Source of the DNA: Acidobacteriota bacterium
GTDB taxonomy: Bacteria > Acidobacteriota > Terriglobia > Terriglobales > Acidobacteriaceae
Direction of reading: 5' to 3'
Length of the DNA stretch: 64,000 bases
NCBI GenBank assembly: GCA_003225495.1
Contig: QIAJ01000169.1
Span: 1 to 64,000 of the forward strand
Shown: piece by piece, positions 1 to 8,744 of the stretch
Position numbering within the stretch: position 1 is the first letter of the stretch
Layout: each line of letters starts with the position of its first letter
Made by a program: the position numbers and the translations under genes
Notes under the pieces: generated by a model
The model's input: the letters and a program-made list of their open reading frames with translations, nothing else
Database searches by the model: none
What the model was told of the DNA's origin: nothing

Positions 1-717
1 TCTGATCTGATTCGCCGAGACCCAGTATTCGCCGCGGAGATTCTCAGACTCGCCAACTCCCCGCTGGTCGCATCTTCCAAAGAAATAACCAGTGTGTTGC
101 AGGCATCGATGCTACTCGGCTTCCGCCGCCTGCGAAGACTCATCATGACCGTCGGTTTACGGTCCTACATGGACACGTCGTTCACCCGGGCGCTCCATGC
201 ATGCTGGCGCCATAGTGTCGCGACGGCGATGGTAGCGGAGCGGATTGCGCGCTGGAACTCGATCGACCGCGACTTCGCTTATACAGCGGGAATCTTGCAT
301 GACATAGGAAGGGTGGCGCTGGCAAATATCAATTCCCGAATCTATGCCGATCTCATCGATCGGGTGGCAGCGTTCCCCCAGTCTGACATGCTCAAGTGCG
401 AACGGGAGGCCTTCGGAATTGATCATTGCTGCGCCGGACGTCTGTTGGTAATGACCTGGAAACTTCCGGAAGAGTTCATCGACATCACCTCACGCCATCA
501 TGAACCATTAACTCACCAGGAGAATGCGACCGAAGTGGTCCGACATAGCTGCATTCTGGCGGATGCTCTTGGCTTCGCCGCCGCACCTCACAAATCAGTC
601 CCGACATTCGAAGAGGTTCTGGCCGAATTCCCCGAGAGTGTACGAAAGCACTTTCCCGGAAACGAGGAGTTGGCTTCCGAGATCGCCAATGAGATCAGTG
701 TGATTGAGGCGGCGTAA
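1..717 (+). CDS. HDOD domain signalling protein, 5'-truncated by window edge
   Basis: The frame is open from base 1, so the protein starts before the window. The visible 238 residues begin inside an HDOD domain (RRDPVFAAEILRLANSP is the typical first helix pair) and continue through an HD-like HDIGRVAL motif and a second histidine pair near SRHHEP. HDOD proteins are related to HD phosphohydrolases but usually lack the full metal-binding set; they act as signalling or scaffold modules in motility, c-di-GMP and stress pathways. Any N-terminal receiver or EAL domain would lie outside the window. The family call is firm; the pathway is unknown. Confidence 0.85.
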   Translation, partial: SDLIRRDPVFAAEILRLANSPLVASSKEITSVLQASMLLGFRRLRRLIMTVGLRSYMDTSFTRALHACWRHSVATAMVAERIARWNSIDRDFAYTAGILHDIGRVALANINSRIYADLIDRVAAFPQSDMLKCEREAFGIDHCCAGRLLVMTWKLPEEFIDITSRHHEPLTHQENATEVVRHSCILADALGFAAAPHKSVPTFEEVLAEFPESVRKHFPGNEELASEIANEISVIEAA

Positions 718-802
718 GGCAGCTTGTAACCCATTGGCAGTGAGACTCCCCTTCTGCGCGCCATCAAGGAAAGTTGTGGAATAGCGGAAATGGATGAGTT
801 AC

Positions 803-824
803 CCTCCAGACGCGGAACTGGAGG
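803..824 (+). promoter_or_regulatory. hairpin that buries the Shine-Dalgarno of the DUF2059 gene
   Basis: CCTCCAG at 803-809 is exactly complementary to CTGGAGG at 818-824, with an 8-nt loop. The right arm contains GGAGG, the ribosome binding site of the ATG at 831. If the stem forms, translation initiation would be blocked. This is a visible sequence fact; a regulatory role is inference. Confidence 0.55.
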
Positions 825-830
825 CTAGTT

Positions 831-1376
831 ATGAAGCGTCTTCTGATCACGGTCACTTTGTGTCTTGTTTTCGGCGCCTACGGGTTCACCCAAGGGACCG
901 ACGACACACCCGCCACCAAAGAAGACGTTCAAAGATATTTCGATGTGATGCATTCGCGCGATCTCATCAACAAGATGATGGAAGCGATGTTAAAGCCCAT
1001 GCATCAGATGATGCACGATCAATACATGAAGGACAAAGACAAGCTTCCAGCGGATTTCGAAACGCGCATGAACCGCATAATCGATGATATGACCCGAGAA
1101 ATGCCTTGGGAGGAGATAATTCAGGCCGAGATGCCAGCCTTCCAGAAACACCTCACCAAAGGTGATATTGATTCTATTGTCGCGTTCTATTCCTCGCCGT
1201 CGGGGCAAAAGCTCTTGAGGGAAATACCGGAAATCATGGCAGAGTCCATGCAGTCGGCGATGCCGATTATCCAGCGGTCTATCAAAAGAATGAACACCCG
1301 CGTTCAGGTCGAAACGGCTGAATTACTGAAGGAGTCCCAGAAAAAGGCGGGTCCGGTCCCAGCCACAAAGGACTAG
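831..1376 (+). CDS. secreted DUF2059 family protein
   Basis: The 181-aa protein begins with a clear signal peptide (MKRLLITVTLCLVFGAYGFTQG), so it is probably periplasmic. The body is helical and charged, with repeated Met-rich segments (HQMMHDQYMKDKDK) and a DUF2059-like core around residues 80-150 (FQKHLTKGDIDSIVAFYSSPSGQKLL), where the SPxGQK signature is typical. The family function is unknown. GGAGG lies 7 nt before the ATG inside a perfect hairpin, so expression may be controlled at translation. It is not obviously co-transcribed with its neighbours. Confidence 0.8.
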   Translation: MKRLLITVTLCLVFGAYGFTQGTDDTPATKEDVQRYFDVMHSRDLINKMMEAMLKPMHQMMHDQYMKDKDKLPADFETRMNRIIDDMTREMPWEEIIQAEMPAFQKHLTKGDIDSIVAFYSSPSGQKLLREIPEIMAESMQSAMPIIQRSIKRMNTRVQVETAELLKESQKKAGPVPATKD

Positions 1377-1402
1377 AGGGAAATCTCACTCCTACAATAG
1401 CC

Positions 1403-1879
1403 TTAGCGCTCTTCGTCCTGATCGGTCTCGTCGATCATGAAACCACCGACATCGTCAGCGAGTTCTCGCAGGCGGAGATAATGGTCGTACCATTCCGTGC
1501 CCGATTCGTAGACGAACATGGTTCCCTGGTAGGCCCAACCTAATTGCACGAAGCCGGTTTTGCCGACGTACGTTTTCAGCCAACGGGCCTCTTCGAGGTC
1601 CTCTTCGTTGGTGTACTCGCCATCGCCCAAGCGCTTCGACAAGCGATCGAGTTCTTCTCGCTCCAACACCCAGGCGTGCATGGTCATGAACGCGGTTCCG
1701 GAGGATTTCGCGAGCTCAACGAAGTCTTTCCATTCATCGGGATTCTGCTCTGGTTTCCACAAAACGCATGGGATCTCTTCCGATTCCACGTACCCGAAGA
1801 AGCGGCGCATGCCATGACCCTCGATAAAGGCCGTCATGTCGTCTTTCAGACCAGTAAGGTCTTCTGGATGCGGAGACAT
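1403..1879 (-). CDS. conserved hypothetical acidic protein
   Basis: A 158-aa acidic soluble protein with no signal peptide or membrane segment. It is rich in Trp and Glu (VLWKPEQNPDEWKDFVELAKSSG, YQGTMFVYESGTEWYDHYLRLRELADDV) and ends with a DETDQDEER tail. I do not recognise the family. It is convergent with the DUF2059 gene, from which it is separated by 26 bp. Coding is supported by its length and by a soluble, protein-like composition. No function is proposed. Confidence 0.65.
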   Translation of the reverse strand: MSPHPEDLTGLKDDMTAFIEGHGMRRFFGYVESEEIPCVLWKPEQNPDEWKDFVELAKSSGTAFMTMHAWVLEREELDRLSKRLGDGEYTNEEDLEEARWLKTYVGKTGFVQLGWAYQGTMFVYESGTEWYDHYLRLRELADDVGGFMIDETDQDEER

Positions 1880-2082
1880 ATTCTCAGCGTCATTGTACGG
1901 CAGCGCAAGTCAGGTGTCAGGTGGTGGACAGCAGCGGCAGGTCGCAGATGGCAATTGGCAGGTAAAGGCACGGGGACTTCTGATGCGGGCGGCGTGGCAT
2001 GACCTGAATGGTGCACCTGCTCGCTGGCAGCTGCGACCTTGCACCTGCATCAGTGTGCTAAACTTTTCTTTCACACCACAAC

Positions 2083-2361
2083 ATGCTCTTCTCCAAAGAA
2101 TATGTGGGCTATCTGGCCCGCGAAGTCGCCAAGAAACTGATCGAGAGCGGTCTAATTGAGACCAAGGCTGTGCCGGCTCTTAACGAGAAGGTCCATGCGG
2201 CTCTGCTCGATGAGCTGGCGCTGGAAGACCGCATTAACGATGAAGTGCGCGTCATACTCGAGGCCTATTCGGACGAAATGCAAAGGTCGGGTGCCAACTA
2301 CCAGGAAATGTTCCGCAAAGTGAAGACCGAGTTGACCAAAAAATACAAAGCTGTTCTCTGA
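2083..2361 (+). CDS. DUF507 family protein, copy 1
   Basis: A 92-aa helical protein (MLFSKEYVGYLAREVAKKLIESGLIE...) of the DUF507 family, which occurs in Acidobacteriota, Aquificae and deltaproteobacterial groups and has no assigned function. It carries the family pattern of an N-terminal S-K/R-E/D...L helix, a central acidic LEDRINDEVRVILEAY helix and a C-terminal FRKVKTELTKKYKAV helix. The next gene, 13 nt downstream, is a paralogue of similar size, so the two probably form an operon and may make a heteromer. Confidence 0.85.
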   Translation: MLFSKEYVGYLAREVAKKLIESGLIETKAVPALNEKVHAALLDELALEDRINDEVRVILEAYSDEMQRSGANYQEMFRKVKTELTKKYKAVL

Positions 2362-2374
2362 GGATTGCGCTGCC

Positions 2375-2650
2375 GTGCGATTAAGCCGCGACAAAGTCAA
2401 CAAACTGGCCCATGTGGTCACCGATGCCGTCGCCGATATGGACGACGTTGAGTTTATTGAAGACCGCAATACCATCCGCTTGGAAGTTCGCAAGATCCTC
2501 GAGCAACTCCTCATGCAGGAAGCGCGCATCGATCAAGCCGCCCGGATGAAGATCGAAAGCCAGCGTCGCACCATCATTGAGGGCTCCGAAGAGTGGAGCA
2601 TCCTCTACCGCAAATACTACAATGAGGAAGTGAAGAAGCTCGGCATGTAA
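2375..2650 (+). CDS. DUF507 family protein, copy 2
   Basis: A 91-aa DUF507 paralogue (MRLSRDKVNKLAHVVTDAVADMDD...) starting at GTG 2375, 13 nt after copy 1. It shares the layout of copy 1: an N-terminal S-K/R helix, a middle RNTIRLEVRKILEQLL helix matching DRINDEVRVILEAY, and a C-terminal ILYRKYYNEEVKKLGM helix. No signal peptide is present. The tandem arrangement points to a two-subunit complex, but the function is unknown. Confidence 0.85.
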   Translation: MRLSRDKVNKLAHVVTDAVADMDDVEFIEDRNTIRLEVRKILEQLLMQEARIDQAARMKIESQRRTIIEGSEEWSILYRKYYNEEVKKLGM

Positions 2651-2703
2651 GAGCGGTCCTCGGTTCTAAGCAGCGCCCTTCGCTGGGAACCCGGAACTGA
2701 AAA

Positions 2704-4428
2704 TTATTTTCCTGCTTGCATCTCCGGCATCCGTAATACGTCTTCCTGGTCTGTGCGATTCACTCCTGCTGCATCCAATTGTCGGGCGACGGGCTGGACA
2801 CTCTCCAGGATTCGCGCCATTGCCTGTCCGACCGCTTCTTTCTCGCTATTATCCGGGCCTTGCCGTTGCAGCAATGTCTGGAAAAAAGTCTTCGGCCTCG
2901 GATAGACGATCAGTCGTACGTCCTCGCTGTCAGCAATGCCGGCGGCCTTCTTTGCTAGATTGAGGGCGGTGTCAAATCCGCCGAGTTCATCGACCAGGCC
3001 AAGATTTTTCGCGTCCTGTCCGGACCAGATGCGGCCTTTCGCGATCTCCAGCACTTTTTCTTTTGGCAGTCTGCGGCCATCAGCCACCTTGGACGTGAAG
3101 TCCACGTAGACGCGATCCAGCCAGGACTGTAAGCGCGCCCACTCGGCGGGAGAATAGTCATGCGTGCCAAGACCGACCTTGTCCCATAACCCCGAAGTTA
3201 ATACCTTGCCGCCCAGAACTCCGATAGATGCCGTAATCGTTCCGGGCTGCGCGACGATCTTGTCGGCGGCCATGGCAACAAAATATCCGCCTGAGCCAGC
3301 TAGATCCCCCATGGAAACGACTACGGGCTTTCCCGCTTTGCGAGCATTGACGACTTCGCGCCAGATCGTATCGGATGCCACATATGAACCCCCCGGGCTG
3401 TCGACGCGGAACAGGATCGCCTTGATGTCCTTGTCTTCTGCAGCAGCCCGGACCGCGCCCGCCACCGTATCCGATCCCATATTCTGGTTGCCCTGCACGG
3501 GATCGTAATCACTCTTGCCGCGAGTCACTCCGCCCACACCATAGACCAGGGCGATCGCTTTACCGTGGTCATGGGGACGTCCCGCACGTTCAAGATATTT
3601 CGCGAGATAGAGAAATTGCGAGCGAGCACCAGCTTTGGTCTTAGCCTGGCCGTACACTTCATCGCGATACGCCACGCCATCGACTAACTTCGCGTCCACC
3701 GCTTCTTTCCCGAGGTAAGGGCCGGCGTCCACGATCGCCTGGAATTTTTCCGGCACGATCTGACGAGCTTGGCAAATACCGTCTTTCATCTGGTTGAACC
3801 AGGAAGTCATCAGCGCCGTCATCGCTTCCTTGTGCGGTGTCGTGTACTTGCTTTCGGTATAAAAGTTGAGCGCATTCTTATATTCGTAACGATGGTCGCC
3901 GTGAAACGTCATGCCCAGCTTGGATAGCGTGCCCTTGATGAACGGAGACTCCATTATGATTCCCGTGAGACCGACATCCCCGGAAGGCTGCAGATAAATC
4001 TGGTCAAAGGCCGTCGCAAGGTAATAGGAGCCATTGCCGGGGCCGAACTCTCCGAAGGTCTCGGCATATGCGATCGCAAACTTCTTGTGTGCGCGGAAGC
4101 GCTGCACCGCTTCGCGAATTTCCTGCACCTTGGCCATCCCCAGAGGCGGAGCACCGATCTTGGCCACCATGCCTGTCACACGATCGTCTTGGGCGCCGCG
4201 ATCGATCGCGTCAACAACATCGCGCACCGTCAGTCGCTCGGTCATCAGAAACTTAGCGGTCGGACTGTCGGGGACGTTTTCCGGTAGCGCCTGCTCAAAG
4301 TTCGCCTCCAGAATCGTCTTGTCCGGCACTGTTCCCTTCGACCCGATCACGGCGACGATAACGATCACCATTGCGATCAGCCAAAGGGCTCCCAGAATGG
4401 CAAGAAACCGTACGATTACTTTCGACAT
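2704..4428 (-). CDS. sppA: signal peptide peptidase SppA, 67K type
   Basis: A membrane-anchored S49 serine protease that degrades cleaved signal peptides. The start at 4428 (MSKVIVRFLAILG) is chosen over a 76-codon upstream extension because AAGGAG lies just upstream and the protein then begins with the expected single membrane anchor (residues 5-29). The 574 residues contain two tandem S49 domains. Lys184 in YEYKNALNF matches the catalytic Lys of E. coli SppA, and Ser379 in LAGSGGYF matches the nucleophile, so the Ser-Lys dyad is intact. It lies downstream of ilvD on the same strand with 119 bp between. Confidence 0.95.
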   Translation of the reverse strand: MSKVIVRFLAILGALWLIAMVIVIVAVIGSKGTVPDKTILEANFEQALPENVPDSPTAKFLMTERLTVRDVVDAIDRGAQDDRVTGMVAKIGAPPLGMAKVQEIREAVQRFRAHKKFAIAYAETFGEFGPGNGSYYLATAFDQIYLQPSGDVGLTGIIMESPFIKGTLSKLGMTFHGDHRYEYKNALNFYTESKYTTPHKEAMTALMTSWFNQMKDGICQARQIVPEKFQAIVDAGPYLGKEAVDAKLVDGVAYRDEVYGQAKTKAGARSQFLYLAKYLERAGRPHDHGKAIALVYGVGGVTRGKSDYDPVQGNQNMGSDTVAGAVRAAAEDKDIKAILFRVDSPGGSYVASDTIWREVVNARKAGKPVVVSMGDLAGSGGYFVAMAADKIVAQPGTITASIGVLGGKVLTSGLWDKVGLGTHDYSPAEWARLQSWLDRVYVDFTSKVADGRRLPKEKVLEIAKGRIWSGQDAKNLGLVDELGGFDTALNLAKKAAGIADSEDVRLIVYPRPKTFFQTLLQRQGPDNSEKEAVGQAMARILESVQPVARQLDAAGVNRTDQEDVLRMPEMQAGK

Positions 4429-4462
4429 AAGTTTCGTCTCCTTGCGAAAGGAAAGTCTAACC

Positions 4463-4483
4463 GATGTAGGGCGGACACTCTTG
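4463..4483 (+). repeat. short dispersed repeat, copy 1 (21 bp)
   Basis: The 21 bases starting GATGTAGGGCGGACACTC recur at 30553-30573 with one A/G difference. Both copies are intergenic and next to a gene end. A partial inverted match (GAGTGTCCTAC at 4541-4551) lies nearby and overlaps the ilvD stop codon, so a long-loop hairpin is possible here. It may be a small REP-like element or a terminator part. Confidence 0.5.
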
Positions 4484-4547
4484 GCCCGAACTGTGCGTGC
4501 AAATCCTGATGAGGTTTTTGCGAAGTCGGCAGGCGGACGGGAGTGTC

Positions 4548-6230
4548 CTACTTGAGGTGTGCGGGTGTTGTGATGGCGCCTTCCGCCGCCGACTTTACCA
4601 GCGCGGCGTATTTGGCGAATACTCCAGACTGGTAGCGCGGGGCTGGAGGTTTCCACTGCATTAGCCGTCGAGAAATTTCAGCGTCGGAAATTTCGATTTC
4701 CAACTTTCGATTATTAGTGTCGATGCTGACACGATCACCCTCGTGAATGGCCGCAATCGGGCCACCCAGCGCCGCTTCTGGCGCAACGTGTCCAACCATC
4801 AGACCGCGAGTCGCGCCGCTGAAGCGGCCATCCGTGATGAGCGCGACCGTTTCTCCCAACCCTTCGCCCACAATTGCCGCCGTGACGCCCAACATCTCAC
4901 GCATGCCGGGACCGCCCTTCGGTCCTTCATAGCGGATCACCACGACATCGTTCGGCTTGATCTGCTTGCTTGTGACGGCCTGCATAGCCGCTTCTTCTGA
5001 ATCGAAGACACGGGCCGGTCCCGAGTGTGAAAGGCGCTCGTGGCCGCTCATCTTCACTACTCCACCTTCGGGGGAAAGATTACCTTTCACGATAACCAGA
5101 CCACCTGTGCTCTTGAGCGGTGAACTTAATGGAGCGATCACCTGCTGGCCGGGAGTCTCTTGGGCTGCATTGGCCTCATCGGCAAAAGTTCTGCCGGTCA
5201 CTGTGATCACGGATCCGTCGACGTACTTGCCGTCGAGCATCCGCTTTGCTATTACGGGAATGCCGCCCGCTTGATCTACGTCCGCCGCAACATACTTCCC
5301 GGCGGGTTTAAGGTTGGCCAGGAGCGGCGTGCGCTCGCTTACGCGTTGAAAATCGTCGATGTGGAGCGAGACGCCGATTTCGCGCGCAATCGCCAGCAGG
5401 TGCAGGACTGCATTTGTGGAGCCGCCGGTGGTTGCCACTCCGGCAATTGCATTCTCAAATGCCTTCCTTGTGAGAATATCGCTGGGACGGATGTCCTTTC
5501 TCAGACAATTCATTACCACTTCGCCGCAGCGGTAGCTGACTTCATCCTTGCGGGGATCCATTGCCGGAATTCCATTGAAGCCCATCGGGGAGAGCCCGAT
5601 GAATTCCATCACCGTGCTCATGGTGTTGGCGGTGTACTGCCCGCCGCACGCTCCCGCACCGGGACAAGCAACGCCCTCCAGTTCGTGCAATTCTGCGTCG
5701 GTCATCTTGCCGGCCGCGTTCGCGCCCACCGCTTCAAAAACATCCTGAATCGTCACATCCTTGCCGCGGTATTTGCCGGGTGCGATGGTGCCGCCGTAGA
5801 GAACCAAGCCAGGAAGATTCATGCGCGCGAGGGCCATGGCCGCCGCCGGTATTGTCTTATCGCAACCGACCACGCACACTGCAGCATCGAACATCTGCCC
5901 CCGGCAGACCAGTTCGATCGAATCCGCAATCACCTCGCGACTGACGAGGGAAGCTCGCATTCCTTCGGTTCCCATGGTTTCGCCGTCGGAAATAGCTATT
6001 GTGTTGAACTCCATCGGAGTGCCGCCCGCCGCGCGGATGCCTTCCTTCACCTTGGCCGACAACCGGCGCAAGTGGAAGTTGCATGGCATGGTTTCGATCC
6101 AGGTGTTGGCGACGGCGATCAGCGGCTTTGCAAGATCGTCGTCCGTGAAGCCGATGGATTTGTACATGGCGCGAGCCGGAGCCCGGTCGCGTCCGTCGGT
6201 AATATTTCGGCTACGGTGTTTGAGGTCCAT
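4548..6230 (-). CDS. ilvD: dihydroxy-acid dehydratase
   Basis: This enzyme performs the fourth step of branched-chain amino acid synthesis, dehydrating 2,3-dihydroxy acids to 2-keto acids. The 560-aa length is normal for the family. Visible are the iron-sulfur ligands Cys50 (TMPCNFH), Cys123 (VGCDKT) and Cys195 ([12 protein letters not shown]), the Mg-binding Asp82 (SDGETMG) and Lys125. The start [13 protein letters not shown] agrees with homologues. ilvC lies 1.3 kb upstream on the same strand, separated by an unrelated acyltransferase gene. The reaction product feeds IlvE, which is not in this window. Confidence 0.97.
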   Translation of the reverse strand: MDLKHRSRNITDGRDRAPARAMYKSIGFTDDDLAKPLIAVANTWIETMPCNFHLRRLSAKVKEGIRAAGGTPMEFNTIAISDGETMGTEGMRASLVSREVIADSIELVCRGQMFDAAVCVVGCDKTIPAAAMALARMNLPGLVLYGGTIAPGKYRGKDVTIQDVFEAVGANAAGKMTDAELHELEGVACPGAGACGGQYTANTMSTVMEFIGLSPMGFNGIPAMDPRKDEVSYRCGEVVMNCLRKDIRPSDILTRKAFENAIAGVATTGGSTNAVLHLLAIAREIGVSLHIDDFQRVSERTPLLANLKPAGKYVAADVDQAGGIPVIAKRMLDGKYVDGSVITVTGRTFADEANAAQETPGQQVIAPLSSPLKSTGGLVIVKGNLSPEGGVVKMSGHERLSHSGPARVFDSEEAAMQAVTSKQIKPNDVVVIRYEGPKGGPGMREMLGVTAAIVGEGLGETVALITDGRFSGATRGLMVGHVAPEAALGGPIAAIHEGDRVSIDTNNRKLEIEISDAEISRRLMQWKPPAPRYQSGVFAKYAALVKSAAEGAITTPAHLK

Positions 6231-6284
6231 AGAATGTGATTCAAAAAAGGGTCGAAAAGCACGCTCTTAAAGCTGTGCGCTTGA

Positions 6285-7424
6285 TCAAGCCAGTCCTTCA
6301 GAGACTGTAGGTTCCAGCTGCTCTACCGCCGGCACGATCGATGCTGGCTTAGTCCTTGGGGTCCCAAAGCGCTCCTTGAATCGCAAAATGGGAGACTCAA
6401 AATACTTCCACGAAAGGCTGGCCAGCAATACAGTCACCACCAAACTTCCAATCACTTGCACAATGCGGTTCAGCGCCCACTGCGAAAGAAGCAGGTGGGC
6501 AAAGATTCCTCTGAAACTCTTGATAACAAAAAGATGCAGGAGATAAAACATGTAACTGATGGTTCCCAGACGAACAAGGAGACGGGATCGCAACGCCTTG
6601 CATACCACTTGTGTGCTGCCGGCGTGATCCAACACGAACGCCAGAACCAGCGCCATGCTCAGCGCTATCACGCTGTAGCCAAATACAGCGAACCAGGCGT
6701 TTGTCTCCGGATCAGCAACCAGGAACAATATTGATGCTGATGAGATGAGTCCGATTGCGACGGGCCACGCCGGTAGCAAAATCGAAAGGCGATCGCGGAT
6801 CAACGCCAGCAGCGCGCCGAACGCAAGAGTGTCCATTCTCGCCGGGAAGAAGAAATACTCGGTTCTTGCTCCAGGCGTATGCACGTACCAGCGAATCAGC
6901 GGGCCCATCGCGATGATGGACAGGACCAGAATCTCTAAATGACGTCTTTTCAAAAAGCGCACAGCCGGCGCCCACAGGACATAGAAGAGTTCCTCAATCG
7001 ATAGCGACCAAGTCACTTCGATCGCCCGAGCGGGTCCCGGCAAATGCGACTCGGCTCCGAAATACCACGGCTGTATAGCAATCAGGCTGGTTGCATACAA
7101 GGCATACGCAGTCCAAAGTCGACCAGAGAAGTGGTAACTGCGGTCGAACATTGCGTACACCAGACAGAGGGCGAAGAGGGAATAGTAGGGAGGAAAAATC
7201 CGAAGACTACGGCGAACATAAAAATTTCTGAAGTAGTGCGGGTCGTCGCGCATCCCGATCAGAATGGTCGTAATCAAGTAGCCGGAAATCACGAAAAACA
7301 AGTCGACCCCAATCCACCCGGCCCCTGTAATTCTCACAAGGGATGGGTATCCAAAGACGTGATGCGCAAATACCGAAAGCGCGGCCAGGGCGCGAAGGCC
7401 GTCGATCTCTGGAATTCTCTCCAT
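6285..7424 (-). CDS. acyltransferase 3 family membrane protein (OafA/YrhL-like)
   Basis: A 379-aa polytopic inner membrane protein. It opens with the family signature IPEIDGLRALAALSVFAHH (the last His is the probable catalytic residue) followed by GVDLFFVISGYLI and RRSLRIFPPYY, then about ten hydrophobic segments. These enzymes O-acylate sugars of lipopolysaccharide, capsule, peptidoglycan or secreted glycans; the substrate here cannot be read from sequence. Its position between ilvC and ilvD is unexpected and suggests insertion into an ilv cluster. A paralogue lies at 52097-53149. Confidence 0.9.
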   Translation of the reverse strand: MERIPEIDGLRALAALSVFAHHVFGYPSLVRITGAGWIGVDLFFVISGYLITTILIGMRDDPHYFRNFYVRRSLRIFPPYYSLFALCLVYAMFDRSYHFSGRLWTAYALYATSLIAIQPWYFGAESHLPGPARAIEVTWSLSIEELFYVLWAPAVRFLKRRHLEILVLSIIAMGPLIRWYVHTPGARTEYFFFPARMDTLAFGALLALIRDRLSILLPAWPVAIGLISSASILFLVADPETNAWFAVFGYSVIALSMALVLAFVLDHAGSTQVVCKALRSRLLVRLGTISYMFYLLHLFVIKSFRGIFAHLLLSQWALNRIVQVIGSLVVTVLLASLSWKYFESPILRFKERFGTPRTKPASIVPAVEQLEPTVSEGLA

Positions 7425-7550
7425 TTTTACGATCGGGCGAGCGGACTATGGTCAATGATTGTATCAACTGCGGAATGCGAGCCGGGGCGGGTCCTCGCTA
7501 CCGGGAGCTGCGCCTTAAGTTTCTAGAAGATCTCCGGTGCCGGCGAGCCA

Positions 7551-8600
7551 CTACGCATTAACGGCGCGCGGAGCGGCACCTTTTGCAGCCTCGCTGGTCT
7601 TCTTTTTCTCGGCAGGAAGCCAGGACATCATGGCGCGCAGCTGCTCGCCCACCTTCTCGATGGGATGCTGCTTTTCCTTCTCGCGCAGAGCGGCGAAGTT
7701 CTTGCCGCCTTTTTTGTTCTCTTCAATCCATTCTTTGGCAAAGCTGCCGTCCTGGATGCGGGCGAGAATTTTTTTCATTTCAGCCTTTGCCTTGTCGTCA
7801 ACGACGACATCGCCGCGTGTCAGATCACCATACTCGGCGGTGTTCGAGATTGAGTAACGCATGCGGCTGAGCCCGCCTTCGTAGATGAGATCCACGATCA
7901 GCTTCATTTCATGGCAACACTCAAAGTAAGCAATCTCGGGAGCGTAACCAGCTTCCACCAACGTCTCAAAGCCCTTCTTGATCAGCGAAGTCAACCCGCC
8001 GCAGAGCACAGCCTGCTCGCCGAATAAATCACTCTCAGTCTCTTCCTTGAACGTTGTCTGAAGAACACCAGCCCGAGTGGATCCAATGCCGTGCCCATAG
8101 CAGAGCGCGTATTCGTGCGCACGCCCGCTCGCGTCCTGATGAATTGCGAGCAGCGCAGGCACACCGCCGCCTTGTGCATAGACGCGCCGCACGAGATGCC
8201 CGGGGCCTTTGGGAGCAATCATGACCACGTCGACATCCTTGGGAGGCTCGATCGCTTTGAAATGAATGCTGAAGCCATGCGAAAAGCCGAGAATCTTGCC
8301 CTTGGTGAGATGCGGCTTGATCGCAGATGCGTAGAAGTCAGCCTGCGTCTCGTCCGGTGTAAGAATCTGAATATAGTCAGCACGTTTGGCCGCTTCGGCT
8401 GGGGCCACGACTGTCATTCCGTCGGCGCGAGCCTGGGTCGCCGACCCGCGATCAGGATCAAGACCGATGATGACGTCGAGTCCGCTATCGCGCAGGTTCT
8501 GCGCCTGCGCGTGCCCTTGTGAGCCATATCCGAAGACTGCAATGGTTTTGCCTTTTAGGGCTGAGGGATTGGCATCGTTCTGGTAGAAAACTGTCGCCAT
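7551..8600 (-). CDS. ilvC: ketol-acid reductoisomerase
   Basis: This enzyme converts acetolactate or acetohydroxybutyrate to dihydroxy acids with NAD(P)H and Mg, the step before IlvD. The 349-aa class I form has the Rossmann motif GYGSQGHA at 24-31, [10 protein letters not shown], and the metal-site segment [15 protein letters not shown]. The ATG at 8600 is preceded by AGGAG. The C-terminal tail is Lys/Ala-rich ([21 protein letters not shown]), longer than in E. coli-independent class I enzymes. Upstream at 8664-8685 is a perfect palindrome resembling a TetR-family operator, unusual for ilvC control. Confidence 0.97.
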   Translation of the reverse strand: MATVFYQNDANPSALKGKTIAVFGYGSQGHAQAQNLRDSGLDVIIGLDPDRGSATQARADGMTVVAPAEAAKRADYIQILTPDETQADFYASAIKPHLTKGKILGFSHGFSIHFKAIEPPKDVDVVMIAPKGPGHLVRRVYAQGGGVPALLAIHQDASGRAHEYALCYGHGIGSTRAGVLQTTFKEETESDLFGEQAVLCGGLTSLIKKGFETLVEAGYAPEIAYFECCHEMKLIVDLIYEGGLSRMRYSISNTAEYGDLTRGDVVVDDKAKAEMKKILARIQDGSFAKEWIEENKKGGKNFAALREKEKQHPIEKVGEQLRAMMSWLPAEKKKTSEAAKGAAPRAVNA

Positions 8601-8663
8601 GGTAAAACTCCTGGGTTCGAGCGCCTAACTTCTGGTAGGGGCTGAAATTAAGACGGAAAGTCA

Positions 8664-8685
8664 AAACCGACCGATCGGTCGGTTT
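8664..8685. promoter_or_regulatory. perfect 22-bp palindrome, TetR-operator-like, upstream of ilvC
   Basis: Each 11-base half reads AAACCGACCGA from its outer end, and the two halves are perfectly complementary with no spacer. ACCGACC/GGTCGGT half-sites are typical of operators bound by TetR/AcrR-family repressors. It lies 64 bp before the ilvC start and 60 bp beyond the end of the MFS gene. No TetR gene is present in the window. The palindrome is seen directly; the binding family is inference. Confidence 0.6.
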
Positions 8686-8744
8686 GAACAATGCTATGGA
8701 CTAAGCTTCAAAGTGTCAAGCCGATTCCCTGCGGCGATGAACAT

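Noticed and set aside
5160..6239. 359-codon plus-strand frame opposite ilvD
   Set aside because: Antisense shadow of a strong enzyme gene; the product has no family pattern.
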